NCBI RefSeq assembly: GCF_029953635.1
Contig: NZ_CP124543.1
Span: forward strand, 5,187,455-5,251,454
Direction of reading: 5' to 3'
Length of the DNA: 64,000 nt
DNA from: Halotia branconii CENA392
GTDB lineage: Bacteria > Cyanobacteriota > Cyanobacteriia > Cyanobacteriales > Nostocaceae
This document shows positions 46,918 through 56,777 of this stretch, in pieces. Positions within the stretch are counted from its first letter, which is position 1. The number at the start of each line of letters is the position of its first letter. The notes below the pieces were generated by a model, which had not been told where the DNA came from, searched no databases, and saw only the letters and a program-made list of their open reading frames with translations. The position numbers and the translations under genes were made by a program.

Positions 46918-47349
46918 TTAAAGTATGTCGTTTTTTCTTACCACTATAGTATCGGCGCTGTTTTTTTTTGGGCGTTCTATTGGTATTTCAGTCACATCTA
47001 CTACCAATACCTTCCATTCATAGGCTGCTTGTAATTCTCTTTTCCCTGGCAGTCGGAATGCTCCTGATTTAATTAAAATATTTTCTACTTTCCGTACTAT
47101 CCGGCATACTGTTGATTCATGTATACCCCAACTTTTAGAAATATGAAAGTAAGTACGATATTCACGCCAATATTCCAGTGCTACTAGTAAGTGGTCTTCT
47201 ACACTTAACTTTGGCTGTCCACCTTTTTTCCCGCTTCTGACTAATTCTGGCTTCAGCACTTCTACCATCTTCTTAAACGTAGCAATATGCACTCCACATA
47301 GCCGTTTGAACTCTGGTGGTGGCAGGTCTTTTATCTGTTCGTAGCTCAT
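46918..47349 (-). CDS. IS5-family transposase, N-terminal frame
   Basis: The 143-residue first frame. It has a helix-turn-helix region (LSVEDHLLVALEYWREYRTY) and the first catalytic Asp in LVVDVTEIPIERP. Reading through the CCC-AAAAAAAAA-CAG run with a -1 slip joins it to the C-terminal frame, so the fused transposase is about 270 residues. Confidence 0.87.
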   Translation of the reverse strand: MSYEQIKDLPPPEFKRLCGVHIATFKKMVEVLKPELVRSGKKGGQPKLSVEDHLLVALEYWREYRTYFHISKSWGIHESTVCRIVRKVENILIKSGAFRLPGKRELQAAYEWKVLVVDVTEIPIERPKKNSADTIVVRKNDIL

Positions 47350-47388
47350 TGCTCTTTGTTTTTTGACCTCTATTTTTTCATGCTTATA

Positions 47389-47952
47389 TCATTCGTGCAA
47401 GAGGTCTATTCTTTCACTGATGTCAGTACCGCTGACAGTGCCATCTAATTCTAGGGTTTGAGGAGTACGAACCTGATTTAACCATTCCGTCAGTAGGGGA
47501 CGATTAAGAAGGTGACGGCTTAAACCTGGCGCTTCGATGTCGCCACTGCGGTCATCTAGGCAACTGGAACAATTGCAGCGACAATTTAAAAGCATCCTGC
47601 GTTCTACCCCTGCTTCAAATGCTTTACGTGCTTCGTTATCTGAAGCACTATATTCGGCTTCATAAATTTCAAGTAAACGTGTTAACTCTGGATAGGGCGA
47701 TGCTTGTTTGTCACGTCTAGCTTTAACTAATTTGCGGTAAAGTAGTGCCGTTGCTTCAGTAAATGTAGGATCGCGTCCTAGCTGTTCGGCACACTCAGGA
47801 AGAAACTCGTGGTTAATTTCCCGAAAAATACGCCAGTTAACCAGAGGTGTACCCCCTAGTTGTTGAACGTAGTCGGGAATAAAAACCCGAAAGATGGCTT
47901 TGAGTTGGGCTTGGCGCATAGGCACACCCAATTGTTGCCGTACCTGTGCCAT
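47389..47952 (-). pseudogene. 5' part of an IS-interrupted gene, itself probably N-terminally truncated
   Basis: About 181 host residues plus six IS-derived codons. It includes a cysteine cluster RRMLLNCRCNCSSCLDDRSG (C-x-C-x-C-x2-C) and many charged residues. With the 3' fragment it would make a protein of about 255 residues. The frame stays open 5' of the ATG at 47952 into the end of the UvrD-like gene, and UvrD itself lacks its last motif. A deletion may therefore have fused the 5' part of one gene to the 3' part of another. The cysteine cluster resembles C-terminal zinc-binding parts of large helicases, but I cannot name the family. Confidence 0.65.
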
Positions 47953-48008
47953 TAACTGTTCAATTTTATTTTGGCGATCGCTAGATTTACCTGCTGCTAT
48001 AATTTCAT

Positions 48009-50090
48009 TTACCCTAATTCTATGGCTAAATCTTCTGGTTTTCTAGTAGCTCTTGGATAAAGAACTTGTCGAAAGGGAGCTAAGGTTTGCTCAAGCATTT
48101 GTGCTGATCCGACTTTTCCTTCTCTACCTAACTTCATGACAACAAATACAAAAGGAAACTCTAAACCTTTGGATTGATGAATTGTCATAATGGGTAAATA
48201 TCCTGGAGGAACAATAATTTCCTCATCTTCATCATCAATACCGGTTTCAATTAAATAGCTGACATACATATTATAAAGTCTATTAAGAAAACTATCATCT
48301 ATGTAATTGCCAGCAGTGTTAGATTGCAAAACATCTAAACTAAAACTGTTATAACCCTCAAAAAGACGAGTAACTTTAGCAAGACGTAAGTTTTTTATTG
48401 GCTCTTGCCTCCATGTCCGAAATGGTTCCAGCGAAAGAATGCGATAAACGATTTCTAATAAATTTAGGTTAAGAAACCTACCTTGATTCTTCTGACTTAG
48501 GCTATTTACACATATTTTTGGTAATTCTGCATTACTCTTGTCTAGGTAATCATCAAGTTGTTTTGTAGCGATGTCAGGGTCATTTCTGACGCTATTGAGA
48601 GTATTAAACCATTGCTGAATTGTTGGAATCCATGAAAAAGGTTTGCTCTGCGGATCTTTTTTCACCTGAAAAGTGTGATTTTGGTCAATCACTTGAACCA
48701 GTGCTGCTAGTAAACACTGAACTTCTTCACTTTCCATAAAAGACTTTGACCGAGGATTATAGAAAGGAATTCCATGCTGTTGGAATGCTGCAATAAATTG
48801 ACCAGCGTTTTGTTGCGAATCTTTGGCACTTCGTAGCAGCAAAACGCATTGACTTAGGTCAGAGATAATTTTATCACCTATCAAATGGGTAGTTATAAAT
48901 TCAGCAACTCTATTGGCTAAATCACCTACCTTCTTTGTTTGAATCCAAGAAACGGCAGGATAAGCACCAGCAATAGATGAAGCACTTTCGACTGGCTCTT
49001 TACCAGGAGCGCGAACTCCTGGCTGTGTCATTTCTGGAAATGATGTAATGTATTGGTTAAAAAAATTAACAATCTCAGGATGAGAACGGTAGTTCTTATC
49101 AAGCTGAATTTTACGAGGAGATTCATTAAATTTAGTCATACAAGCTTTATCAAAATTCACCATACAGGTAACATTTCCACCTCGGAAACGATATAAAGCT
49201 TGATCGTCATCGCCAACTACTGTGATATTATGGGGTGGTTGATTAGCTAGGGCTAAATAAATTTGCTCTTGAATTGGGTTAGTATCTTGGTACTCATCGA
49301 CTAATACGTAGAGCAAAGGAAGATTCTGATCGCTTCCTTGCACAAAATTCTGTCCTACATCAGAGGTGATGAAGTCAAGAAAACACTGTTCAAGATGAGC
49401 AAAGTCACAACGATATTTATCTTTTAGAGCTTGAGCATACTGCTGATAAAATTTTGCTAAAGTTTCCCAATGTCCGCCAGCATTGAGCATTAATTGTATA
49501 TCAACGTAGTCTTCTACAATGTGGTTAAAAAGTGTAACGGCTGCCTTAGCACGTAGCCATTTCTTGGGCGGATACTTTTTGTCATACCAATCGCGTACAG
49601 CATAATTAAAATGTTCCCAAAAAGCTAAATCTTTATAATTTGAAATATCAGCATATTGGTAGGTAAATAAATCCTGTTCAACTTGATTAAGAAGGCGAAC
49701 ATTCTGATAATTGGGATAGCGAGATTCTTGAAGAATCTCATTACATAAACTGTGCAATGTTCCAATTCTAATATCAGCTAAATCTACATCTTTCAGATTA
49801 GGATCTGCATTTTGTAGTGCCGCTAGGTACGTTGCCAACCGATCTTCAAGGTTACGTGCTGCTTTATCAGTAAACGTAGTTAAGAGAATGGAGCCTGGGT
49901 TAACACTATCTACACAGAGCAATTTTAAAGTTCGTGTTACTAGCACCTCACTCTTGCCAGATCCAGGCCCAGCTAGAAGCCACAATGCCCCATCGCCATA
50001 CTCTACAGCTTCTTTCTGCTTTTGATCAAGGTCGTAGCCACGTGCTGAAGTCTTGGCAAGACAAGTATGAAAAGTGTTCAAATCAATCAT
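48009..50090 (-). CDS. UvrD/Rep-like superfamily 1 helicase, C-terminally truncated
   Basis: A 693-residue protein. It has motif I AGPGSGKSEVL (about 41), Ia TTFTDKAARNL, motif II VDEYQDTNP (about 268), motif III VVGDDDQALYRFRG (about 293), motif IV KNYRSHPEI (about 335) and motif V TIHQSKGLEFPFVFV (about 632). Motif VI (the FYVAYSRA-type arginine motif), essential for ATP hydrolysis in SF1 helicases, is missing: the chain stops about 55 residues after motif V. It starts 12 bp after a small upstream gene. UvrD-like helicases are common in defence islands. As read, this one is likely inactive unless the missing end is supplied otherwise. Confidence 0.85.
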   Translation of the reverse strand: MIDLNTFHTCLAKTSARGYDLDQKQKEAVEYGDGALWLLAGPGSGKSEVLVTRTLKLLCVDSVNPGSILLTTFTDKAARNLEDRLATYLAALQNADPNLKDVDLADIRIGTLHSLCNEILQESRYPNYQNVRLLNQVEQDLFTYQYADISNYKDLAFWEHFNYAVRDWYDKKYPPKKWLRAKAAVTLFNHIVEDYVDIQLMLNAGGHWETLAKFYQQYAQALKDKYRCDFAHLEQCFLDFITSDVGQNFVQGSDQNLPLLYVLVDEYQDTNPIQEQIYLALANQPPHNITVVGDDDQALYRFRGGNVTCMVNFDKACMTKFNESPRKIQLDKNYRSHPEIVNFFNQYITSFPEMTQPGVRAPGKEPVESASSIAGAYPAVSWIQTKKVGDLANRVAEFITTHLIGDKIISDLSQCVLLLRSAKDSQQNAGQFIAAFQQHGIPFYNPRSKSFMESEEVQCLLAALVQVIDQNHTFQVKKDPQSKPFSWIPTIQQWFNTLNSVRNDPDIATKQLDDYLDKSNAELPKICVNSLSQKNQGRFLNLNLLEIVYRILSLEPFRTWRQEPIKNLRLAKVTRLFEGYNSFSLDVLQSNTAGNYIDDSFLNRLYNMYVSYLIETGIDDEDEEIIVPPGYLPIMTIHQSKGLEFPFVFVVMKLGREGKVGSAQMLEQTLAPFRQVLYPRATRKPEDLAIELG

Positions 50091-50102
50091 TTTGCACCCT
50101 TA

Positions 50103-50366
50103 TTAGCCATCCTCACTTTTTCTCCGACCCATCTTTGAACGGGCTATCTGGCGTTGTTCAAGAAGTTCATCATGTAGCAAATTTTGCTGCTCAGAGTCTT
50201 GCCAATCCCTAATCAATCGCTTTAGTGCCACGTTAACCATGTCTTGTAGGCTTGGGGCATTACTAATTTGATGAGGAGCAAGCGATTGCTCGAATGAGTG
50301 CTTAATTTGGTACAACTGGGCATAAATTTCATCTGGAATCCGTGCTTGATAAGGCAATGGTTTCAA
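50103..50366 (-). CDS. Small protein upstream of the UvrD-like helicase
   Basis: An 87-residue protein, helical and basic (ALKRLIRDWQDSEQQ; SKMGRRKSEDG at the end), with an RIPDEIYAQLYQIK start reminiscent of ribbon-helix-helix proteins. The start codon is TTG at 50366; no ATG is better placed. It is 12 bp before the helicase gene, so it is translationally linked. It could be a small DNA-binding partner or regulator. Not identified. Confidence 0.5.
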   Translation of the reverse strand: MKPLPYQARIPDEIYAQLYQIKHSFEQSLAPHQISNAPSLQDMVNVALKRLIRDWQDSEQQNLLHDELLEQRQIARSKMGRRKSEDG

Positions 50367-50526
50367 TACCGCTATGTAACTGAACGGCAGTCGCTAGTCG
50401 CTCTAAGTCGGGCGTTGCCCGCTGTTAGCGCCTGCCTCCCCCAGCATAAATACATACAGCTAATATCTGCTACCATGTATGCTTGTATGCAAGCTTGCCA
50501 GACAATGAAAATTAACTAGAAAAATA

Positions 50527-51624
50527 ATGTTTGAACTCGTTATAAAAGGCGTTCCCGTACAGCGCGGTTCTCTAGGTGAACAAATAAGTTACGTTGCCAG
50601 CATTACTTTTGGTGATGTTGTCCGACTGTTAAATGACGGTCATCTTTATATCCCGAACATTCCGGAGTTACCAGACTTTGCTCAACGTAAACTTAATGCA
50701 ACACGAGTTAAGGCGATCGCTCGGTATATCTTAGAGACTTATCAGGATGGAACTACTTTTTTCCCACCGATTTGCGTTAACGTTCAACCATCCCCAACTT
50801 ACAGAGATGGCAATATCTACCTTCCTTACCATTCGGTTAGTTTGCGTTTAACCGATGGTCAGCATCGATGCTATGGCATTCGCCAAGCATTGCAAGATAT
50901 CCAGGCGCAAGAGTCGGAGTATGCCATTATCATTTCACAATTAGAAATTGGCGTATTGATATATGCAGGACTGTCATTAGAAGAGGAACGTCAAGCTTTT
51001 CGCGACCAAAACCTGTTAGTCCAACGACCAAGTGTGTCGCTATCCCATGCTTTTGATAAGCGATCGCCCACGGTTTTAATTGCCAAGGAATTGATTTGCC
51101 GAGTTCCTCAGTTTCGTGACAATGTAGAAACAGTGGAAAACGGCTTGGGCAAGCACAATCCCAAGTTACTGACCTTATCAACCTTAGTCACCGCTACTCA
51201 ACGGATGTTCCCCAATTTAAAATCTCAAACCGATTTGGAATCTCTGATTGATTGGGCGACAACATTCTGGGCAGCAACCGCAAGCATTATCCCTAACGAT
51301 CCTTGGAGGATTATGAATAAACAGGAACGTGCTACCCAAAGACAGGAATTAGTAGCAGTCAGTGCTGTTGTTTTTCAAGCCTTGGGTATGTTAGCTCATG
51401 ATTTGTTAGTAGAAAGAGTTCCGGCAGAAGATTTGGTTAAGTGGTTGAGTAGATTGCAAGAAATAGATTGGCAGCGCGACTCCCAGTTGTGGCGAGAACG
51501 AGGAGTAACCCAAGTTGGTGCAAGTGGAGAACCAATCATTTCCAACACAAAGACAAATGTTGATGCTTGCCATCGGGTTTTGCGTGAATTTGTCGGTATT
51601 ATTTCGATGATTAACGTATCTTGA
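50527..51624 (+). CDS. DGQHR-domain protein (DndB/DpdB family)
   Basis: A 365-residue protein with the diagnostic LTDGQHRCYGI motif near residue 112 and a following EEERQAFRDQN helix. The fold is ParB/sulfiredoxin-like. DGQHR proteins occur as DndB (regulator of the DNA phosphorothioation genes) and as DpdB, which pairs with the DpdA transglycosylase in Dpd systems that place 7-deazaguanine in DNA. No dndACDE or dpdA is present in the window, so the assignment between them is open. It is divergent from the UvrD set and just upstream of the NACHT gene on the same strand. Confidence 0.75.
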   Translation: MFELVIKGVPVQRGSLGEQISYVASITFGDVVRLLNDGHLYIPNIPELPDFAQRKLNATRVKAIARYILETYQDGTTFFPPICVNVQPSPTYRDGNIYLPYHSVSLRLTDGQHRCYGIRQALQDIQAQESEYAIIISQLEIGVLIYAGLSLEEERQAFRDQNLLVQRPSVSLSHAFDKRSPTVLIAKELICRVPQFRDNVETVENGLGKHNPKLLTLSTLVTATQRMFPNLKSQTDLESLIDWATTFWAATASIIPNDPWRIMNKQERATQRQELVAVSAVVFQALGMLAHDLLVERVPAEDLVKWLSRLQEIDWQRDSQLWRERGVTQVGASGEPIISNTKTNVDACHRVLREFVGIISMINVS

Positions 51625-51695
51625 GGGTGTCAAAAGCAAGGAAAGGAGTATGCGGTATTATTGATAGCTATAATGTGGAATAATACATAAGTACC

Positions 51696-53747
51696 ATGAC
51701 GGACTACAATCTCGCTGGATTAAATACACGCTCCTTTGAACAATTAATCCAAGCGATCGCACTCAAAGTAGTCAGCCCTGGAGTTGTGGTATTTGGTGAT
51801 GGCCCGGACGGAGGACGTGAAGCCACTTTCAATGGTTTGACTCGTTACCCATCTGAGGATAATCCTTGGAATGGATATATTGTCATTCAAGCCAAATTTC
51901 GACAAAAACCTCAAAATTCACAAGAAGATGGTGAGTGGGCATTGAAGCAGCTAAAATCTGAACTTGAGGATTTTGCTAATCCAAAAAAACGTCGTCGCCA
52001 GCCTGATTATTATATTTTCGCTACAAACGTTGTTTTAACACCTGTACAAGATAAGGGAACAAAAGATAAAGCATACGATATCTTTCAGGAGTTTAAAGAT
52101 AGCGTTCCTTTGAAAGGATATGATATTTGGGATTATGACAAAATTAGAGCTTTTCTAGATAATTTCGAGGATATTAGGCGAGCTAATGCAGTTTTTATAA
52201 CTTCTGGTGATGTTCTTTCCCAGATTATTGACTTTATCGAACCGCGCAAGGAATTATTTGCTGACCAGTATACCAACCCAGAGGATATTGAGGTACTGGT
52301 GCAGAAAGTGCGATCGCATTTCGACAAAACGATACAAAACGAGTGCGAAACCTTGTGTACATTCAACCTCCTCTATTCTCCTATGCAGGGGAATCTCAGC
52401 CAAATTTATGTGCAGACTAAGCTTAATGAATCACAACAGTTTAGCTCAGAGGAGTTTAGTCAAGAACGGCGATTATGGGAAGAGGTAGTGCGGAAAAACC
52501 CTAAGTTGATGGTGTTGGGTAAACCAGGTGCAGGTAAAACTACCTTACTACAATATATAGCTGTTCACTGTGATGAGGTTGATTTTCAATCCAAGCTCAT
52601 ACCTGTTTTTATCAGTTTGAAAACCTTGGCTGAAAATGCCAAAAGTGCAGCTGAAATTAGTTTAATAAGATACATTCGCAAAAAATATTGTCGCAGCCAT
52701 GTTTCAAAACAGGAATTAGAAGTATTACTAGACAACGGGAGATTATTGTTTTTGCTGGATGGCTTAGATGAAGTTACAGAAGATAAAGTTCGTGATGTTA
52801 GTAAAGAAATTCATAGATTAGTTGATGAGTATAGTGATAATCGATTTATAGTGAGTTGTCGAAAAGAGCATCAAGCTTATAAATTTAAAGCATTTGGGAA
52901 TTTTACTTTATGTAAAGTAGCTGATTTTGAACAATTACAAATAGAAGAATTTATCAAAAATTTGTTTACAGAGAGTAACGATAGTACGCAACTCAGCAAA
53001 ATAACATTAGCAAGTGATTTAATTAAAAAGCTTAAATTACCAGAAAATCAACGCATACGAGAACTAGCTGATACACCACTGCTACTTCACCTCATTTGTT
53101 TAATTTTTCAAGAAAGAGGAGATTTACCCGCTAAAAAAGTTGAAATTTACAAAGAAGGAATAGACCTACTGCTAGAGAAATGGAACCAATTTAATGACCG
53201 TGTTCAGGTAAATATGGCTGAGTTTAGAAAGGCTTTAAGGCGAATAGCAATTATTACTTTTGAGGATAGCAAATCGTCTTTTGAAGAAGAAGAAATTTTG
53301 CCTTATATCGAAAACTGTTCTAGTAAGTTGTCTGAGATTGAAGTTTTATCTGGCCTATTGGTAAAGAAGACATGGAAAACTTATACTTTCTCTCATCAAA
53401 CCTTTCAAGAGTATTTGATGGCTGAAGAGTTAGTCAATTCTCAACAAGGTTGGAGAAAACTGCTCATTCATGTTACAGAACCACGCTGGCACGAGGTATT
53501 TATAATAGCAGTAGAGATGTTACCTAATACTGATAGTTTTCTACGTTTATTCAAACAAAAATTTAATAATTTAATTAATGATTACAATAATCATTGGTGG
53601 AGTGATGAATCATTGAACGATAGAGTCGGTTTAGAGAACAAGCAAAATTTACTAAGCAAAAAAGATTATAGTGATGCATATTTAATTCAAAAGTTGCTAA
53701 TACAAGTTCATCAAAAAATATGTAATATTAAAGATTATTATACTTAG
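51696..53747 (+). CDS. Mrr-like nuclease-NACHT NTPase (defence effector)
   Basis: A 683-residue protein. Residues about 1-175 look like a PD-(D/E)xK restriction-type nuclease of the Mrr kind (GDGPDGGREATF near 34; YIVIQAKF, with Q-x-K, near 65). A NACHT NTPase follows with Walker A GKPGAGKTTLL (about 274), Walker B LLFLLDGLDE (about 350) and a SCRKEHQ sensor. The C-terminal 200 residues include FSHQTFQEYLMAEEL, typical of NACHT C-terminal helices. Such nuclease-STAND proteins act as phage sensors that degrade DNA on activation. It is low in GC compared with its neighbours. The next gene starts 38 bp downstream. Confidence 0.85.
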   Translation: MTDYNLAGLNTRSFEQLIQAIALKVVSPGVVVFGDGPDGGREATFNGLTRYPSEDNPWNGYIVIQAKFRQKPQNSQEDGEWALKQLKSELEDFANPKKRRRQPDYYIFATNVVLTPVQDKGTKDKAYDIFQEFKDSVPLKGYDIWDYDKIRAFLDNFEDIRRANAVFITSGDVLSQIIDFIEPRKELFADQYTNPEDIEVLVQKVRSHFDKTIQNECETLCTFNLLYSPMQGNLSQIYVQTKLNESQQFSSEEFSQERRLWEEVVRKNPKLMVLGKPGAGKTTLLQYIAVHCDEVDFQSKLIPVFISLKTLAENAKSAAEISLIRYIRKKYCRSHVSKQELEVLLDNGRLLFLLDGLDEVTEDKVRDVSKEIHRLVDEYSDNRFIVSCRKEHQAYKFKAFGNFTLCKVADFEQLQIEEFIKNLFTESNDSTQLSKITLASDLIKKLKLPENQRIRELADTPLLLHLICLIFQERGDLPAKKVEIYKEGIDLLLEKWNQFNDRVQVNMAEFRKALRRIAIITFEDSKSSFEEEEILPYIENCSSKLSEIEVLSGLLVKKTWKTYTFSHQTFQEYLMAEELVNSQQGWRKLLIHVTEPRWHEVFIIAVEMLPNTDSFLRLFKQKFNNLINDYNNHWWSDESLNDRVGLENKQNLLSKKDYSDAYLIQKLLIQVHQKICNIKDYYT

Positions 53748-53785
53748 CAGCCATTCGAGCTTTCTATTTTATATCTAGTATAATT

Positions 53786-54409
53786 ATGTCGGAAGTATAT
53801 TCATTGACAGGTGAATTTCTTTGTTTTAGTGCTTCAGGTTATGAGTTTTCTACTGAAAAACTGATTTATTTAATTAATGCAATTGATTCAAATTTTAAAT
53901 TTAAAAAGATTGAGAAGTTTCAAGATAACTTAAGTGAAATTGAGATTGACTACCACCTGATTAGAAGTTTTGAAATTGCTAGTGAATTAGAAGAATGGTG
54001 TACATTTGGAATAATTGAAGACTCGGATTTATTAGAATTATATAGTCTAGATTATGAATTAGATAAGACCCTTTACTTTCAAATTCCCTTAAATTCTAGA
54101 GCAAATTATGAATTGATTAGCTTTGTTCAAAAACTCAAAAATCAATTACCTCCTAATAATAATGAAGATTCACAACAAATTATAGATTGGTGGAAAAATC
54201 ATGGTAGTGAATGGTTGAAAGAATTTAAAGATTGGCTAATCGAGCATCGTAAGGTAACTCATTATGGGTGGTTTCTCGATATTAATTTAGAAGTGTTACA
54301 TCGATATTATAATTTTATTAAGTTGATACTAGATTGCTTGAATAACAGTAAGGTATCCCCTAAATTTAGATCGCTTATCGAAGACAACCTATTTTTACCT
54401 CTTGATTAA
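53786..54409 (+). CDS. Hypothetical protein downstream of NACHT gene
   Basis: A 207-residue acidic, helical protein, AT-rich, with no recognised motif. Its position right after the NACHT gene suggests co-transcription. It ends flush against the convergent gene at 54410 with no intergenic base between the stop codons. Confidence 0.6.
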   Translation: MSEVYSLTGEFLCFSASGYEFSTEKLIYLINAIDSNFKFKKIEKFQDNLSEIEIDYHLIRSFEIASELEEWCTFGIIEDSDLLELYSLDYELDKTLYFQIPLNSRANYELISFVQKLKNQLPPNNNEDSQQIIDWWKNHGSEWLKEFKDWLIEHRKVTHYGWFLDINLEVLHRYYNFIKLILDCLNNSKVSPKFRSLIEDNLFLPLD

Positions 54410-56677
54410 TCATCCAGCTAAATACTCCCGTAGCGCACGCAGCATACTTGCACTACCTTTACTGTTAACCAAAATAATCGGAGCAAGATGGGATGGACGA
54501 TTCGCTTCAATAAAACCTGTAGCAGCGTGTTTAGCACTAGCCGTCACCATCACAACAATGTCAGAATTTCTCACCCACTGACGCAGCCTATCATTACCTC
54601 CTTTGTCATGGCTGAGATAAACTGTCACTTCTTTACAAGCTGCTTCTAAAATACTTTTTACCCTAATTGCTGCGGTTTCTGTAAGAGTGTAAATAAGAAC
54701 AGATTTACTCTTGAGTTTTTGGAAAATATTCGCCTCAACTTCTAGATTTTGCTCGACTAAACTCGCTTGTTCGCCAAGCAAATCTGAAAGCGATTCTCCT
54801 AACTGTAAATCTTTTACTAAAGCGCGAAAGATTCCCCTTTGCACTTCATCAATACGTTCTGTAAAGCGGCGTAGAGTTTCAGCCGCAGCAAATAAAAGTT
54901 GTTCGCGCTTTTCTGGGACTGGGCAAGGGTATGATACCAGTACATCAATTAAGTCAAGCACCCAATCAACCTTTTTGGGTGAGGCAAACCTTTGCCAAAG
55001 CTCTAAAGCATAGTCTACAATCTCTGTATATTTTGCTGCATTAACTCCCAAGGTTAAAAGAGCGATCGCTAAATCATTGAACAAAACCAAATCAGCATCC
55101 CCACCCTCTGTACTCAGGACTAGCAGTTCTAGCAGTGAGTGATAAAGGCTCTCGAACTCGCCACGGGGAAATTGTTCATCTTTTTGAAAAAATCCCAGCA
55201 AGTAGGGAAGCGCATCGTGCAGGACAGATTCAGCCGTTGAGCCTACTTTATTTAACAATTCGTAAAATTCTGCCACCGCCTGTGGTTGCATCAGCAAGCT
55301 AGTGACATCCCACTCGGCAGAACCCTGGCGTGCAGTGTATAACGCTCGTTCCCAGGTTGGCTTTTTATCAAGTTGCGATAACCACTCCAACCAATTCGTT
55401 GGGACAGATAAAGCTGTTGGGGTGTCTTTTGTTGTACCTTCCTGGCTTCCCCGCAGTTGAGTAAGAAAATCTTGGTTCCAACGTACCTTCAGCAAGGCTG
55501 TTTGCTCGTCAGCACTCAACTCGTCAAAGGCTTGCAATACAGCTTTTTCCACTGCCAAAGTTTGCAACTCGTAGGCGCATTGAAGGAGCAAGCGAACTTT
55601 CTCTTTCGACGACGGAGCATTACAAAGCAATGAAAATGCTTGGTCGAAGTCTCCGTTTTTGGATAGCTGTTCGGCTTGTTGCAGGGGGTCGCCTTCGCTG
55701 TTCGGGGTAGCATCTCTTAACAGTGCAGCTAACCTTTGCAAATAGCTGCGGTGAGTTTCCTCAACTTCCCCAATTGCTAGCAGTTCATCTCGAAGTGCAG
55801 GTTTTGTTGGTTCTCCACCCACCGCCAGCAGCATAAATAATTTCAGTACTTCTGGGATTTTACTGCCTGCACGGACAGCTAAAAGATTGTTGTAACGGGG
55901 GAAAACTACTTCTTGGAAATAAGCTACAGCACTTCCGGGGGCGTTATTGTCCTCAAAATGTTGCAGTTCAGTGCGGTACACTGCCTTCAGCAGAGCTTGG
56001 GTAACGGCGAAGGGGCGGCGAACCTGCAAAAGATTGCCTAGTTCCGGGAGGGTAAGCAACTCGTTCCATTGCTCTAGTTCCGCCAAGAGTTGCACCCGCA
56101 GAAACAGCAGATTCAGCGCATCCAGACGATGCTGGTCTACAAGGTATTGTAGTGAGTTTTCCGCAGCAATGCGATCGCCTGCTTGCAGCGCCATGTAAAA
56201 GTCCCGCAGTACCCGACCTGTGGGACGGGGAATATCTGCAATCCGTTTCACCCGTCTCTCATTCACCCGGCGCATCCGTTCTAGTGCTTCCCAAATAGTA
56301 GTCGCCTGTCCGCTCAATTTGACTACTGCACCGCCAGTAAATTCATAAACTGCTAATTCTACAGGGTCTTGTAAGTTTAGTTGCGCTCTCTGTCCCCTGA
56401 ATGTAGAGTAGGAGGGGCCAACGAATGCCATCAATTCTTCACTCAAAGAGCGCAGTTGGTGTTCCGAAAGGGCGATGGCATACCAATCTACACTCTCGGA
56501 ACGCCAGCAGGGAAGAATTGTTGGCTGAGGTTCGCCTTTGGTCAACAACTCGACCCAAGGACGAATTTTGGCTTGTTTTCCTTCACCACGTTCAATCTTG
56601 CCAAGGTCAAATTTGTTGTCAGTGCCAAAAAACTGCTCTAGGAAGTGGCGGATATCTGCATTGCTAGCATTAGTCAT
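54410..56677 (-). CDS. DpdD-like protein (tentative)
   Basis: A 755-residue, mostly helical protein with no catalytic motif I can name. The N-terminal 150 residues include WRSESVDWYAIALSEHQLRS and GPSYSTFRGQRAQL; a long helical repeat-like middle (150-640) follows. The C-terminal 100 residues form a Rossmann-like unit (SVLIYTLTETAAIRVKSILE; SDIVVMVTASAKHAATGF; NSKGSASMLRALREYL) resembling DUF2325-type domains. Size, this layout and the neighbouring PLD and DpdJ-like genes suggest DpdD of Dpd defence systems. I give it as a candidate only, since I could not search for it. It is on the minus strand, 100 bp after the PLD gene. Confidence 0.5.
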   Translation of the reverse strand: MTNASNADIRHFLEQFFGTDNKFDLGKIERGEGKQAKIRPWVELLTKGEPQPTILPCWRSESVDWYAIALSEHQLRSLSEELMAFVGPSYSTFRGQRAQLNLQDPVELAVYEFTGGAVVKLSGQATTIWEALERMRRVNERRVKRIADIPRPTGRVLRDFYMALQAGDRIAAENSLQYLVDQHRLDALNLLFLRVQLLAELEQWNELLTLPELGNLLQVRRPFAVTQALLKAVYRTELQHFEDNNAPGSAVAYFQEVVFPRYNNLLAVRAGSKIPEVLKLFMLLAVGGEPTKPALRDELLAIGEVEETHRSYLQRLAALLRDATPNSEGDPLQQAEQLSKNGDFDQAFSLLCNAPSSKEKVRLLLQCAYELQTLAVEKAVLQAFDELSADEQTALLKVRWNQDFLTQLRGSQEGTTKDTPTALSVPTNWLEWLSQLDKKPTWERALYTARQGSAEWDVTSLLMQPQAVAEFYELLNKVGSTAESVLHDALPYLLGFFQKDEQFPRGEFESLYHSLLELLVLSTEGGDADLVLFNDLAIALLTLGVNAAKYTEIVDYALELWQRFASPKKVDWVLDLIDVLVSYPCPVPEKREQLLFAAAETLRRFTERIDEVQRGIFRALVKDLQLGESLSDLLGEQASLVEQNLEVEANIFQKLKSKSVLIYTLTETAAIRVKSILEAACKEVTVYLSHDKGGNDRLRQWVRNSDIVVMVTASAKHAATGFIEANRPSHLAPIILVNSKGSASMLRALREYLAG

Positions 56678-56777
56678 CGCTTTTGAATATCACATAGTTA
56701 ATATAGTAGGATGTGTAAGAAAAAATACTCAAATTGTTACAGGATAAAAATTAAATAATCTAAAATCCAAAATAGCA

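Larger units (their letters stand above)
46504..47410. mobile_element. IS5-family (ISL2-like) insertion sequence with 3-bp target duplication
   Basis: The body is 46507-47407 (901 bp). Inverted ends AGACCTCTTGCATGAAT / AGACCTCTTGCACGAAT differ at one base. It is flanked by ATT at 46504-46506 and 47408-47410. A 3-bp ANT-type duplication and about 0.9 kb length match the ISL2 group of IS5. It carries a two-frame transposase joined at an A9 run (minus strand). It disrupts an island gene. Confidence 0.9.

Noticed and set aside
50527..51624. A complete DNA phosphorothioation (Dnd) system
   Set aside because: Only a DGQHR protein is present; DndA, C, D and E are absent in the window.
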